Positions 26,741 through 35,309 are shown, numbered from the stretch's first letter. The stretch is DNA of 64,000 nt from Promicromonospora sp. Populi (GCF_041081105.1 NZ_CP163528.1:1674001-1738000); one strand, 5' to 3'. Translations and numbers: made by a program. Notes: a model not told the origin generated them from the letters alone.

Positions 26741-27594
26741 GCGGTGATCGCCCCGTACACGTCGGGGCGGCGGTCCCGCAGGTGGAACATCCCACCGCGC
26801 ATCGCACGGAACGTCTGCTCGACGTCTATCTCGGCCACGGCGAGGCCGGCGTCGAGCTGGGTCGTGGCCAGCACGTTCCCGCCCGGGTCGACCACCTTGG
26901 CGTTGCCCACGTAGCGCAGTGACCCGAACGTGCCCGCCTGGTTGGACGCGATCCAGAACACCTGGTTGTCGAGCGCGCGGGCGGCGTCGAACAGGTTGAA
27001 TCGGTAGGTCCACCGGTCCTGCTGCAGATCCTCGGCGGTCGCGGTGCGCGCCGCGGGCCACGCCGACAGGCTCACCACGATCTCCGCGCCGTCGAGGGCC
27101 AGCGCTCGCGCGGCCTCCGGGAAGGCCTTGTCGTAGCAGATCTGCAGGCCGACGCGCCCGACCGGCGTGTCGAACGCCTCGTAGGTGTCGCCCGCGGCGT
27201 ACGACATGTTCTCGCCCAGCGGCTGGTGCACCTTGCGGTAGGAGCCGTAGATCCGCTCCCCGTCCAGGCAGACGGCCGCGTTGTAACGGGTCTCGCCGTC
27301 CTCGTCGAGCTCGCAGAAGCCGATGCACACCACCGTCTGTCCCGCGAGCTCCTGCACCCGCCCGATCTCCGGGCCGTCGAGCCGGATCGCCGGCGGCAAC
27401 GAGCGCCGCGTGGTGCGCACGGTGTCCCCGTGGTTGCCGAGCGACGACAGGTAACCGCCGATGGACGCCTCGGGAAAGACGACGAGCTGCGCGCCCTCGG
27501 CACGCGCCTCGCCCAGGAGCTCCTCGATCAGGGCATAGTTCTGGTCGAGGTCACGGGTGAAGTTTGCCGACACGGCGGCGACGGTGATGCGCAC
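26737..27594 (-). CDS. Nitrilase, Nit6803/Sll0784 family (Nit1C)
   Basis: The 285-residue enzyme has the complete nitrilase triad: E42 (VVFPEASIGGYLS), K121 (SYRKVHQPLGE) and C153 (GLQICYDKAFPE). Relatives in Synechocystis (Sll0784, Nit6803) hydrolyse nitriles to acids and ammonia, and Nit1C clusters have been tied to cyanide assimilation and to nitrogen-starvation responses. The substrate here is not known. It is the only active-looking nitrilase of the two in the cluster and lies 41 bp after the MSMEG_0572-type gene. Confidence 0.93.
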   Translation of the reverse strand: MRITVAAVSANFTRDLDQNYALIEELLGEARAEGAQLVVFPEASIGGYLSSLGNHGDTVRTTRRSLPPAIRLDGPEIGRVQELAGQTVVCIGFCELDEDGETRYNAAVCLDGERIYGSYRKVHQPLGENMSYAAGDTYEAFDTPVGRVGLQICYDKAFPEAARALALDGAEIVVSLSAWPAARTATAEDLQQDRWTYRFNLFDAARALDNQVFWIASNQAGTFGSLRYVGNAKVVDPGGNVLATTQLDAGLAVAEIDVEQTFRAMRGGMFHLRDRRPDVYGAITA

Positions 27595-27635
27595 AGCAGC
27601 TGCTCCCTCCGGCCGTTTCCTACAGGTTGTATTTC

Positions 27636-28157
27636 CTACAGGTTGTAGGTGGAGTTGATGATCGCGCCCTTGCGCGCGTAGTGGATCACCGCGTCCTGCA
27701 CGTCCAGCGGGTGCGCCGGGATCACGCCCGCGATGAGGTCCTCCTCGCGGGCTCCGTGCAGCGACAGGCCGAACCGGCAGCAGAACACGGTGCCGCCCTC
27801 GCCGATGAACGTCTTGAGCGCGTCGTTGATGTTCTGCTCACCCGGGAACGCGCTGTCGCCCGTGGTCGGGAAACCGCGGGTGTCCAGCGCGTTGATCGCG
27901 CCGGGGCCGTAGAAGTAGATCGCCGACTCGAAGCCCTTCCGCAGCGCGCGCGTGGCCTGGAGGATCGCGACGAAGCTCACCGACGACTCGTGCGCGATGC
28001 CGTGCACCAGCGTGAAGTACGCCTGGCCGGGCTCCGCCTGGTAGTCGGGGAAGATCTTGGTCGAGCCGTAGAGGTTGCTGCCCTTGGGCAGCGACGGGTG
28101 CGGGATCTCCGCGAGCGACGTGTCGATGTTGGCCTGGATCTGCTCGTCGTAGGACAT
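27636..28157 (-). CDS. MSMEG_0572/Sll0783-family nitrogen starvation response protein
   Basis: The 173-residue protein matches the Sll0783/MSMEG_0572 family: FTLVHGIAHESSVSFVAILQ, AIYFYGPGAINALDTRGFP, the FCCRFGLSLHG Cys pair and DLIAGVIPAHPLDVQDAVIH. In Synechocystis loss of Sll0783 impairs polyhydroxybutyrate formation under nitrogen starvation. The fold resembles DsrE-like small cysteine proteins, which I infer from the pattern only. GGAGCCAAGGA precedes the ATG. It marks the locus as a Nit1C cluster. Confidence 0.92.
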   Translation of the reverse strand: MSYDEQIQANIDTSLAEIPHPSLPKGSNLYGSTKIFPDYQAEPGQAYFTLVHGIAHESSVSFVAILQATRALRKGFESAIYFYGPGAINALDTRGFPTTGDSAFPGEQNINDALKTFIGEGGTVFCCRFGLSLHGAREEDLIAGVIPAHPLDVQDAVIHYARKGAIINSTYNL

Positions 28158-28240
28158 GTTCCTTGGCTCCTTGTGGTGGTGGATGGTGCTGTCGTGCCGG
28201 GTGGGGCGGTCAAGCTGGTGGTGCGGTCTGGGTGGTGGTC

Positions 28241-29659
28241 TCAGGCAGGTCCGAAGCCCGTCGCGGCACCGGGGACCGCCACGGTGGTCACGCCGTCGGG
28301 CCAGCGCAGGCGGACGCCGGGCTCGGCGGTCAGCTCGCCGCACTCGGCAGTGGCCGCCAGCGGCGAGCTCATCCGCCCGGCACCGGACGGGTCCGCGGTG
28401 AGCATCGCGAAGCCCGGGAAGCAGGTGAGCCAGTCCCCCGGCGCGGCGTCGTCCGGCGCCGGTACGTCGGCGACGTCGATGGTGGCGCCCGTGCCCGATG
28501 CCTCGGCGAGCATCGCCGTCGTACCGACGATCCCGGCCATGCTCACGTCCTTGGCGGCGTGCGGGCGGGCCGCGCCGACGGTGCCGGCGAGGTGGCGCAG
28601 CTCGGCGGCCGAGCGCGACGACGTCGAGTCCCACTGCAGGCCCTCGAACCCCCGGCGCCAGCGACCCGAGAGATCCGCGGTCAGGGACAGGGCGTGCCCC
28701 GCCTGCCCGCCGCCGCCGGGGACCGGGTGGTCGGTGCGGCCGAGCGCGGTGACCGACAGCGACGCGGGCACACCGAGCTGGGTATGCCCGCCGAGCACCG
28801 GCACGCCCCACGCCTGGGACCCGCTGTGCAGCCCGTTGAGCACCCGGCGCGCGAACGACGCCGTCGGCGCGCCGACCGCGTCGGTCAGCCCGACGGCGTC
28901 GGCGCCCATCGCCGTGAGGTCGTTGACGTTGACGAGCACCGCGCACCAGCCGGCCCACTCGGGGTCGCGTTCGATCAGGGTCGGCAGGATCGCGTCGCAC
29001 GCGGCGACGACATCGGTGCCCGGCACCGGCGCGCCGTCGTCGCCCAGGAACCCGGCTCCGCCCAGCGCGGCAGGCCCGGTGTGCTCCAGCAGCGGCTCGA
29101 CGAGCCCGGCGAGCGCAGACTTGGTGGCGGCGACCAGGTCGGCTATCCGCGGCATCGGCCAGCGCATGAGCACGTGCGGCTGGCCCTGCACCTCGCGGGT
29201 GCCCGAGGGCAACCAGCCGAGCCGTTCGAACAGCACGCGGTTGCGCGTCTGCACAGTCGCGTCGAAGCGCAGCACACCGAGCTCGGCGACCCGGGCGCAT
29301 GCGGCTCGGACCAGCGCGGCACCGATCCCGCCGGCCCTGCGCGCACCGGGGGCGACGACCAGCCGGCTGCCGGTCCACCAGCCGATGTCGCGACCCGCCG
29401 CGTCGACCGCCTCGGGCGCCGGGGCGATGCGGACACCGCCCAGCACACGGTCGTCCGCGTCGAGGGCGACGAGCACCTGTGTGCGCTCGTCGTCGTCGAG
29501 GCGGTCCAGGTCCTGCCCCTTGAACAGCCCCTGCTCCACGACGAACGCGTCGCGGCGCAGCCCGCGGTAGGCAGCCAGGTGCCGCCCCTCGGCCGGGCGC
29601 ACCGTCCAGGGCGCGACGGGCGGCAGCGACCGGCCGGTGAGGGTGGGGACGTCGAGCAT
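28241..29659 (-). CDS. GNAT acetyltransferase fused to AIR synthase-like domain (MSMEG_0567 type)
   Basis: Residues 1-165 are a GNAT domain (FVVEQGLFKGQDLDRLDDDE, GGVRIAPAPEAVD, RLVVAPGARRAGGIGAALVR, RNRVLFERLGWLPSG). Residues 175-472 are an AIR synthase/PurM-like ATP-binding domain (NVNDLTAMGADAVGLTDAVG, VLGGHTQLGVPASLSVTALG, AAKDVSMAGIVGTTAMLAEA). In Synechocystis these are separate genes (sll0786 and sll0787); in mycobacteria they are fused, as here. The two activities may acylate and phosphorylate or cyclise a substrate. The ATG lies 1 nt after the radical SAM stop. Confidence 0.9.
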   Translation of the reverse strand: MLDVPTLTGRSLPPVAPWTVRPAEGRHLAAYRGLRRDAFVVEQGLFKGQDLDRLDDDERTQVLVALDADDRVLGGVRIAPAPEAVDAAGRDIGWWTGSRLVVAPGARRAGGIGAALVRAACARVAELGVLRFDATVQTRNRVLFERLGWLPSGTREVQGQPHVLMRWPMPRIADLVAATKSALAGLVEPLLEHTGPAALGGAGFLGDDGAPVPGTDVVAACDAILPTLIERDPEWAGWCAVLVNVNDLTAMGADAVGLTDAVGAPTASFARRVLNGLHSGSQAWGVPVLGGHTQLGVPASLSVTALGRTDHPVPGGGGQAGHALSLTADLSGRWRRGFEGLQWDSTSSRSAAELRHLAGTVGAARPHAAKDVSMAGIVGTTAMLAEASGTGATIDVADVPAPDDAAPGDWLTCFPGFAMLTADPSGAGRMSSPLAATAECGELTAEPGVRLRWPDGVTTVAVPGAATGFGPA

Positions 29660-29660
29660 G

Positions 29661-30728
29661 TCAGCCTCCGACCGTCGCGAGCGTGCTGCACGCCCCGCAC
29701 GCCGCGCAGCCCGCGGCCTGGTCGGAACCGCGCATCCCCGCGGCGACGAGCAGGCGGCCGACCCGCTGGGTGACGTCGGCGAGCACCGCGCGGTGCGGCG
29801 CCGGCACACGGTCGACGTCGGTCGCGAGGGTGCCGGCGAGCGGCCGGAACGGGACGACGAACGGGTACACGCCCATCTCGATGAGCTCCCCGGCGGACCC
29901 GACCAGCTCGTCGGGATCCTCACCGAGGCCCACGAGCAGGTAGGTGGAGACCTGGTTGCGCCCGAACACCCGCACTGCCTCCCGCCAGGCGGCGCGGTAC
30001 TCGTCGAGCGGGACGGTGGCCTTCCCCGGCATCCAGCGCCGGCGCACGGCGTCGTCCATCGACTCGACGTGGATGCCGATGGAGCGGGCTCCGGCGTCGT
30101 ACAGGTCCGTGATGGCCCGCAGGTCCGCGGGAGGCTCGCACTGCACCTGGACCTGCAGCTCCGGCACGGCCTTCTTGACCGCACGGACGCAGCGTGCGAG
30201 GTGCTTGGCTCCCCGGTCCCAGCCGTTGGAGGTGCCGGTGGTCATGACCATCTGCGAGACGCCGTCCAGCTCCCGGGCGGCCCTGGCCACCTCGGCGAGC
30301 ATGGCGGGCGTCTTGACGGCGATGGTCGTCCCGGACCGCAGCGACGACTCGATAGCGCAGAACCGGCAGCGCTCGCTCTCGTCGTAACGCACGCAGGTCT
30401 GCACCACCGTCGTGGCCAGGACATCCTTCCCGTGCAGCTTCGCGATCTTGTCGTACGGGGTCCCGTCCGCGGTGGTCAGGTCATAGAATCGCGGGCGGAC
30501 CACCGGTTCGACATCCATGCCGAGATCAGCACCGTCGAGGGTCAGCCGACCCTTCGACACGACATACGGGCTGTCGGGGTTGAGCGGTATCGCGGCCCCC
30601 GCACCACCGATGACGAAGTGTCCGTCGTCGCTCGGACCCGCACCACCCGCACGGCGGACCGGAGCATCGCTACGTACACCGAGGAGCGAGATGCTCACCC
30701 GGGTCGAGAGGTTGTCCGTCGGCGTCAT
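29661..30728 (-). CDS. Radical SAM protein, MSMEG_0568 family (Nit1C)
   Basis: The 355-residue enzyme leads the operon. Its SAM iron-sulfur motif is spaced CX8CX2C (C112, C121, C124 in VVQTCVRYDESERCRFCAIE), longer than the canonical CX3CX2C. VMTTGTSNGWDRGAKHLARC, VQCEPPADLRAITDLYDAGA and GIHVESMDDAVRRRWMPGK follow the radical SAM barrel. A second cysteine cluster (C341, C344, C347, in GCAACGAC) ends the protein and could hold an auxiliary cluster. TIGR04043 defines the family. The substrate is unknown. The 149-bp upstream gap is AT-rich and carries a GlpR-like half-site. Confidence 0.92.
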   Translation of the reverse strand: MTPTDNLSTRVSISLLGVRSDAPVRRAGGAGPSDDGHFVIGGAGAAIPLNPDSPYVVSKGRLTLDGADLGMDVEPVVRPRFYDLTTADGTPYDKIAKLHGKDVLATTVVQTCVRYDESERCRFCAIESSLRSGTTIAVKTPAMLAEVARAARELDGVSQMVMTTGTSNGWDRGAKHLARCVRAVKKAVPELQVQVQCEPPADLRAITDLYDAGARSIGIHVESMDDAVRRRWMPGKATVPLDEYRAAWREAVRVFGRNQVSTYLLVGLGEDPDELVGSAGELIEMGVYPFVVPFRPLAGTLATDVDRVPAPHRAVLADVTQRVGRLLVAAGMRGSDQAAGCAACGACSTLATVGG

Positions 30729-30877
30729 GAAGCCAAGTACAGGGGCCAGTTTTTACCGATTGGTTTCATTAGGAATACGAACATGTGACTTGGTGTTAAA
30801 ACTCGGCGTCGCGCCGAGATGATCGAGATGATGTCGGGCGGCGGTGCCATCGGGCGGCCCGTCGGTATGCTGCAGCG

Positions 30878-31543
30878 GTGGGTGCACCGCGGGTTCTGGT
30901 GGTGGAGGACGATGCCCGCCTGCTGGCGATGCTCACCGAGCTGCTGGAGGGCGCGGGCTACGACGTGACCGTCGCGCGCGACGGTCAGCGGGCCCTGCAC
31001 GAGGGCCTGACCGGCTCGTTCGACCTCATCCTGCTGGACCGCGGGCTGCCGGCCTTGGAGGGCCTCGACGTGCTGAACCGGCTGCGCCGCACCGGCATCA
31101 CCACGCCCACGCTGGTCCTGTCGGCGCTCGGCAACCCGGCCGACCGGGTCGAGGGCCTGGACCGCGGCGCGGAGGACTACCTGGCCAAGCCGTTCGACGT
31201 GGCAGAGCTGCTGGCCCGGCTGCGTGCCCTGCTGCGCCGGCACGAGCAGACGGCACCCGCCCTGCGGGTCCCGGGCGGTGTGCTGGACGTGACGGTGCGC
31301 GGCGTGCAGCTCGACGACGGCAGCGAGGTCGCGCTGTCCGAGCGCGAGTGCGACCTGCTCGAACACCTCGCCAGGCATCCGCGGCAGGTCCTGAGCCGCC
31401 ACGAGCTGCTCGCCGCCGTGTTCCCGGACGCCGACGACCAGGGCGTCGTGGACACCTACGTCCACTACCTGCGCCGCAAGCTCGGCCGGGCAACCGTCCA
31501 GACCGTGCGCGGGCTCGGCTACCGCCTGGGCGCACCCGCATGA
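30878..31543 (+). CDS. OmpR-family response regulator
   Basis: The 221-residue regulator has a receiver domain (VLVVEDDARLLAML) with phospho-acceptor D54 and conserved K104 (LAKPFD), and an OmpR winged helix (VALSERECDLLEHLARHPRQ to TVRGLGYRLG). It starts with GTG at 30878 and overlaps the sensor kinase start (ATGA). It likely drives the downstream redox genes. Confidence 0.95.
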   Translation: MGAPRVLVVEDDARLLAMLTELLEGAGYDVTVARDGQRALHEGLTGSFDLILLDRGLPALEGLDVLNRLRRTGITTPTLVLSALGNPADRVEGLDRGAEDYLAKPFDVAELLARLRALLRRHEQTAPALRVPGGVLDVTVRGVQLDDGSEVALSERECDLLEHLARHPRQVLSRHELLAAVFPDADDQGVVDTYVHYLRRKLGRATVQTVRGLGYRLGAPA

Positions 31544-32766
31544 ACGGCCGCGACGACGAGCAGGTCCGCCGCCCAGCACGCCGGCTGGCCGCCGTCCTCG
31601 CGCTGCTGATCGTCGTCCTGCTGGTCGGGGTCGCGGCGTCGGTGCTGGTCATCGTCGCCGGCAGCCAGGCGGACAGCAACCGCGACATCATCGGCGAGAC
31701 CGCGCGGACCGCGTCGGTCGACGACGTGCCGCAGGGCACGTACGTCGCGGTCGAGAGCGACGGCGAGCTGCTCCTCTCGCCCGGGATGCCGGACGGATTG
31801 CCCGACCAAGCGGCGCTGGACGAGGTCGCCCGCACCGGCCACTCGGTCGAAGGGACCACCGAGACCGACGGGGACCAGTTCCTGGTGCGGACCTCCATGG
31901 AGGGCGACCGCATCGTCCAGGTCGCCCTCGACCAGCACGACAACGCCGAGGAGCTGAGCCGGGTCGCCTGGGCGCTGGCGATCACCGGCGTGGTAGCCGT
32001 GGTGGCCGCCGCGCTGATCGCCGAGTGGATGGCCCGGCGGGCGATGGCACCCCTGGCCGCGTCGCTCGCGCTGCAGCGGCGGTTCATCGCCGACGCGAGC
32101 CACGAGCTGCGTACCCCGCTGACCCTGCTGCGCACCCGCGCGCAGCTGCTCCAACTACGCCTGCGCGAGCGGCCGGACCGGGACGAACACGTCGGCGCCG
32201 GCGTCGACGAGATCGCCGCCGACGCGCAGGGCCTCACCGACATCCTCGAGGACCTGCTGCTCGCCGCAGATCCACGTGAGGTGGTCGACGACGCCCCCGT
32301 GGACCTGGCCGCGCTCGCGGACGAGACCGTCCGCAGCCACCGCGCGGAGGCCGACCGGCGCGAGCTGCGGCTGGAGCGCACGGGGGCCACCACCCCGGTC
32401 ACCGTCCGCGGCTCACGCGTGTCGCTGGCCCGCCTCTGCTCGGCACTGGTCTGGAACGCGCTCGACCACGCCCGCACCACCGTCACCATCAACGTCACCA
32501 TCAACGTCACCACGGCAGCGCGCGACGCGGAGATCCGGGTGAGCGACGACGGGCCCGGGTTCGCGCCCGGCACGGAGCGGCAGGCCTTCGAACGGTTCGC
32601 CGGCGGCCGCCGGGCCGACGAGGCGCCCGGCCACCAGCGGCACTACGGCCTGGGACTGGCCCTGGTCGCCGAGGTCGCCCACCGCCACGGCGGAGACGTG
32701 CGCGCCGGCCGCGACCCGGCGACCGGTGGCGCGGTCGTCACCGTGCGGCTGCCACGTCAGGCCTGA
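31540..32766 (+). CDS. Sensor histidine kinase
   Basis: The 408-residue kinase has two membrane helices (about 16-41 and 144-162) flanking a 100-residue extracellular sensor, a short HAMP-like linker, the H-box DASHELRTPLTLLR with H188, and an ATPase domain with SALVWNALDHA, DDGPGFAPG and GLGLALVAEVAHRHGG. A small repeat, TINVTINVT, within the ATPase domain comes from a duplicated 12-bp segment (ACCATCAACGTC). It pairs with the preceding regulator. Confidence 0.95.
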   Translation: MNGRDDEQVRRPARRLAAVLALLIVVLLVGVAASVLVIVAGSQADSNRDIIGETARTASVDDVPQGTYVAVESDGELLLSPGMPDGLPDQAALDEVARTGHSVEGTTETDGDQFLVRTSMEGDRIVQVALDQHDNAEELSRVAWALAITGVVAVVAAALIAEWMARRAMAPLAASLALQRRFIADASHELRTPLTLLRTRAQLLQLRLRERPDRDEHVGAGVDEIAADAQGLTDILEDLLLAADPREVVDDAPVDLAALADETVRSHRAEADRRELRLERTGATTPVTVRGSRVSLARLCSALVWNALDHARTTVTINVTINVTTAARDAEIRVSDDGPGFAPGTERQAFERFAGGRRADEAPGHQRHYGLGLALVAEVAHRHGGDVRAGRDPATGGAVVTVRLPRQA

Positions 32767-32843
32767 CCGGCTCCAAGGATCCTGGAAGATTCGCGACCCA
32801 TCCTGGACTGAGCAGCACCAAGTCCCCCGGAAGAGGTCACTAC

Positions 32844-33134
32844 ATGGTTTCCCCAGCCAGCGGCCGACGCAGAGCCGCCACCACCACCGCAGCCATCGGC
32901 CTGACCAGCATTGCTGTCACCGCCGTCACCGCCACCGCTATATGGTCCGCGTCCACCCAGGCCGGCGACGCGGCCCTCGCCACCGAGTCCACCGTGCCGT
33001 CGGACACCGAGTCCAGCGCGCCCTCGGACACCGGGTCCGGAACCACGGACGACAGCACCGACAGCACCACCGGCACGTCCCCGGTGACGCCGGGACTGAG
33101 CACCGCGCCGCAGGCCCAGTCGTCAGGGTCCTGA
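32844..33134 (+). CDS. Small exported or membrane-anchored Ser/Thr-rich protein
   Basis: The 96-residue protein has one hydrophobic helix (AAIGLTSIAVTAVTATAIW) followed by a Ser/Thr/Asp-rich tail with repeats such as STVPSDTESSAPSDTGSG. No domain was recognised. It starts the redox unit, 1 bp before the ferric-reductase-like gene. Related clusters often carry an FMN-binding protein at this position; this one has no visible FMN site, so its role is open. Confidence 0.6.
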   Translation: MVSPASGRRRAATTTAAIGLTSIAVTAVTATAIWSASTQAGDAALATESTVPSDTESSAPSDTGSGTTDDSTDSTTGTSPVTPGLSTAPQAQSSGS

Positions 33135-33135
33135 C

Positions 33136-33690
33136 ATGGATGAGGCACTCTGGGCAGCCGGGCGGGCCAGCGGCATGACGGCCCTGGTGCTGCTGACGGT
33201 TTCGGTGGTGCTCGGCATCCTGACCCGGTCCGGCCTGCCGCTGCCGGGGCTGCCGCGGTTCTCCATCGTGCTGGTCCACCGGGACGTCGCGCTGGCGGGG
33301 ACCGTGTTCGTCGGCCTGCACGTGGTGACGCTGCTGCTCGACCCGCAGGCACAGCTCACGCTCCTCGACCTGGTGGTGCCGTTCCTGGGTGAGTTCCGGC
33401 CGCTGTGGCAGGGGCTGGGCACAGTGGCGCTCGACCTGCTGCTGGCCGTCGTCGTCACCGCTCTGCTGCGCCGGTGGGTGGGCCTGCGGACCTACCGGAC
33501 GGTGCACTGGCTGGTGTACGCCATGTGGCCCGTCGCGCTCCTGCACGCCATCGGCAACGGCACCGACGCAGCCACCGCCTGGTTCCTCGCGATCGCGGCG
33601 GTGAGCGTTGCCGCGGTGGCGGGCGCCGTCTGGTGGCGGTTGTCGCGCTGGTTCGTCGAGTCGTCCCGGGCCCGCCAGGAGGCGTCATGA
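33136..33690 (+). CDS. Ferric-reductase-like transmembrane (heme b) protein
   Basis: The 184-residue protein has about five membrane helices with His residues placed as heme ligands: VLVHRDVALAGTVFVGLHVV, then RTVHWLVYAMWPVALLHAIG. This is the ferric reductase-like/YedZ-type heme b core without a fused flavin domain. The adjacent NuoF-like and ferredoxin genes could feed it electrons, to be passed across the membrane. The ATGA overlap with the next gene supports a single complex. Confidence 0.85.
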   Translation: MDEALWAAGRASGMTALVLLTVSVVLGILTRSGLPLPGLPRFSIVLVHRDVALAGTVFVGLHVVTLLLDPQAQLTLLDLVVPFLGEFRPLWQGLGTVALDLLLAVVVTALLRRWVGLRTYRTVHWLVYAMWPVALLHAIGNGTDAATAWFLAIAAVSVAAVAGAVWWRLSRWFVESSRARQEAS

Positions 33691-34916
33691 GCACGGCGGA
33701 GACAACCGCACTCGACACGCGGCGGCGGGCACCGCTCGCCGGCGGGCAGCGCTTGTTCGTCGCCGGCGGCCAGGCCGGCCTCGCGGCCCACCTGGCCGCC
33801 TACGGGCCGCTCCCGGCGTCCGGCCCGGGAGCCGGGCTGGCTCACGAGCTTGAACTGTCGGGCCTGACCGGGCGCGGTGGCGCAGGGTTCCCCGTGGCGC
33901 GGAAGCTGGCCGCGACCGCGGCCGGGCGCCGCCCCGTGATCATCGGGAACGGTGCGGAAGGTGAGCCGCGCAGCCAGAAGGACGCCACTCTGCTGCAGCA
34001 CGCGCCGCACCTGGTCATCGACGGGCTGCTGGCCGCCGGCGGCGCCCTGGCCGCCGACCAGGTCTACCTGTATCTGCGCCCAGACAGCGCGGCCCCGGTC
34101 CAGCGTGCCCTGGCCGAGCGCCCGGACGGCGCCCGCGTCCAGGTCGTCCTCGCCGTGCACACATTCGTCTCGGGCGAGGCCAGCGCCGTCGTCAACGCAG
34201 TCGAGCACAGCATCGCGCTGCCCACCGACCGGACGCGCCGGCTCAGCGAGACCGGGCTGCGCGGCAGGCCCACCCTGGTGCAGAACGTCGAGACGCTCGC
34301 CCACGTCGCGCTGGTGGCCCGCTACGGCGGGGACTGGTTCCGCGGCGCCGGCACACCCGGCGACCCCGGGACCCGGCTGGTGACCGTCTCCGGTCACGTT
34401 CCCGCCGGCGGGGTCCTCGAGGTCGGCGGCGGGGTCCGGGTCACCGACGTGCTGGCGGCCTGCCACGCCGATCCGGCGCAGGTCTCGGCCGTCCTGGTCG
34501 GCGGGTACCACGGCCAGTGGCTGCCCGCTGCCGAGCTGGGCGCCGCGCTCTCGCCGTCCGGCGGGGCCACACCCGGAGCCGGCGTCATCGTCGTGCTCGA
34601 CAGGGGCCACTGCGGCCTGCGCACCACCGCGGAGTTCGTGCGCTACCTCGCCGACCAGTCCGCCGGGCAGTGCGGACCGTGTCTGTTCGGGCTGCCCGCG
34701 CTGGCCGGCGCATTCGACCTGCTCGCCGCCGGTCACCCACCCGCGGGCACCGCGGACCGGATCCGCCGGCTCGCCACCACCGTCGCCGGGCGCGGCGCGT
34801 GCCACCACCCCGACGGCACCAGCCGGCTCGTGCTCAGCGCCCTGGACGTCTTCGCCGACGACGCGGCCGCGCACGCCGTCGGCCGGTGCACCGTCGACCT
34901 GGAGAACCAGTTATGA
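33687..34916 (+). CDS. NuoF-like NADH:acceptor flavoprotein (FMN, Fe-S)
   Basis: The 409-residue protein resembles the NADH-binding NuoF subunit: GLTGRGGAGFPVARKLAA (NADH/FMN loop), IIGNGAEGEPRSQKDATLL, a SLBB-like domain with TVSGHVPAGGVLEVGGGVRV, and a C-terminal Fe-S site with AGQCGPCLFGLPA and a later Cys in GRGACHHPDG. It is not within a complex I operon. It probably takes electrons from NAD(P)H and hands them to the ferredoxin or membrane heme protein beside it. Confidence 0.88.
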   Translation: MSTAETTALDTRRRAPLAGGQRLFVAGGQAGLAAHLAAYGPLPASGPGAGLAHELELSGLTGRGGAGFPVARKLAATAAGRRPVIIGNGAEGEPRSQKDATLLQHAPHLVIDGLLAAGGALAADQVYLYLRPDSAAPVQRALAERPDGARVQVVLAVHTFVSGEASAVVNAVEHSIALPTDRTRRLSETGLRGRPTLVQNVETLAHVALVARYGGDWFRGAGTPGDPGTRLVTVSGHVPAGGVLEVGGGVRVTDVLAACHADPAQVSAVLVGGYHGQWLPAAELGAALSPSGGATPGAGVIVVLDRGHCGLRTTAEFVRYLADQSAGQCGPCLFGLPALAGAFDLLAAGHPPAGTADRIRRLATTVAGRGACHHPDGTSRLVLSALDVFADDAAAHAVGRCTVDLENQL

Positions 34917-34923
34917 GCCGCTC

Positions 34924-35169
34924 ATGAGCCGCGACGGACTGCACGTCGACTGGACCCGCTGCGACGGCCGCGGGCTCTGCGCGGAGCTGCTGCCCGGGCT
35001 CCTCACCCGCGACGAGTGGGGCTATCCCCAGCCGCACCAGGACACCCGAACCACTGCACCAGGCCGCACGCTCGTCGAGATCCCGTCCAGGCACGCCGCC
35101 GACGCCGAGCAGGCCGTCGCGCTGTGCCCCCTGCTCGCCCTGAGGCTGACCGGCCGGCCGGACACGTGA
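34924..35169 (+). CDS. Three-cysteine ferredoxin
   Basis: The 81-residue protein has cysteines C13, C19 and C68 in the arrangement CX5C...CP (DWTRCDGRGLCAELLP, ALCPLLALRL), typical of [3Fe-4S] ferredoxins of actinobacteria. The ATG at 34924 is used; an ATG at 34913 meets a stop within four codons. It lies 7 bp after the NuoF-like gene and is the last gene of the redox operon. Confidence 0.8.
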   Translation: MSRDGLHVDWTRCDGRGLCAELLPGLLTRDEWGYPQPHQDTRTTAPGRTLVEIPSRHAADAEQAVALCPLLALRLTGRPDT

Positions 35170-35309
35170 CCGGTCATGTGGGTCTCACGTATTGCGGCTG
35201 GACAAAGCGGACAGGTTAAATTCACCCGACGGTGGGGTCGCCGTCGGGTGCACGTCGACTTGGCGGGTCAGGATTCCCCCCGGCATTCCCAACCGAGAGG
35301 GAGATCATC

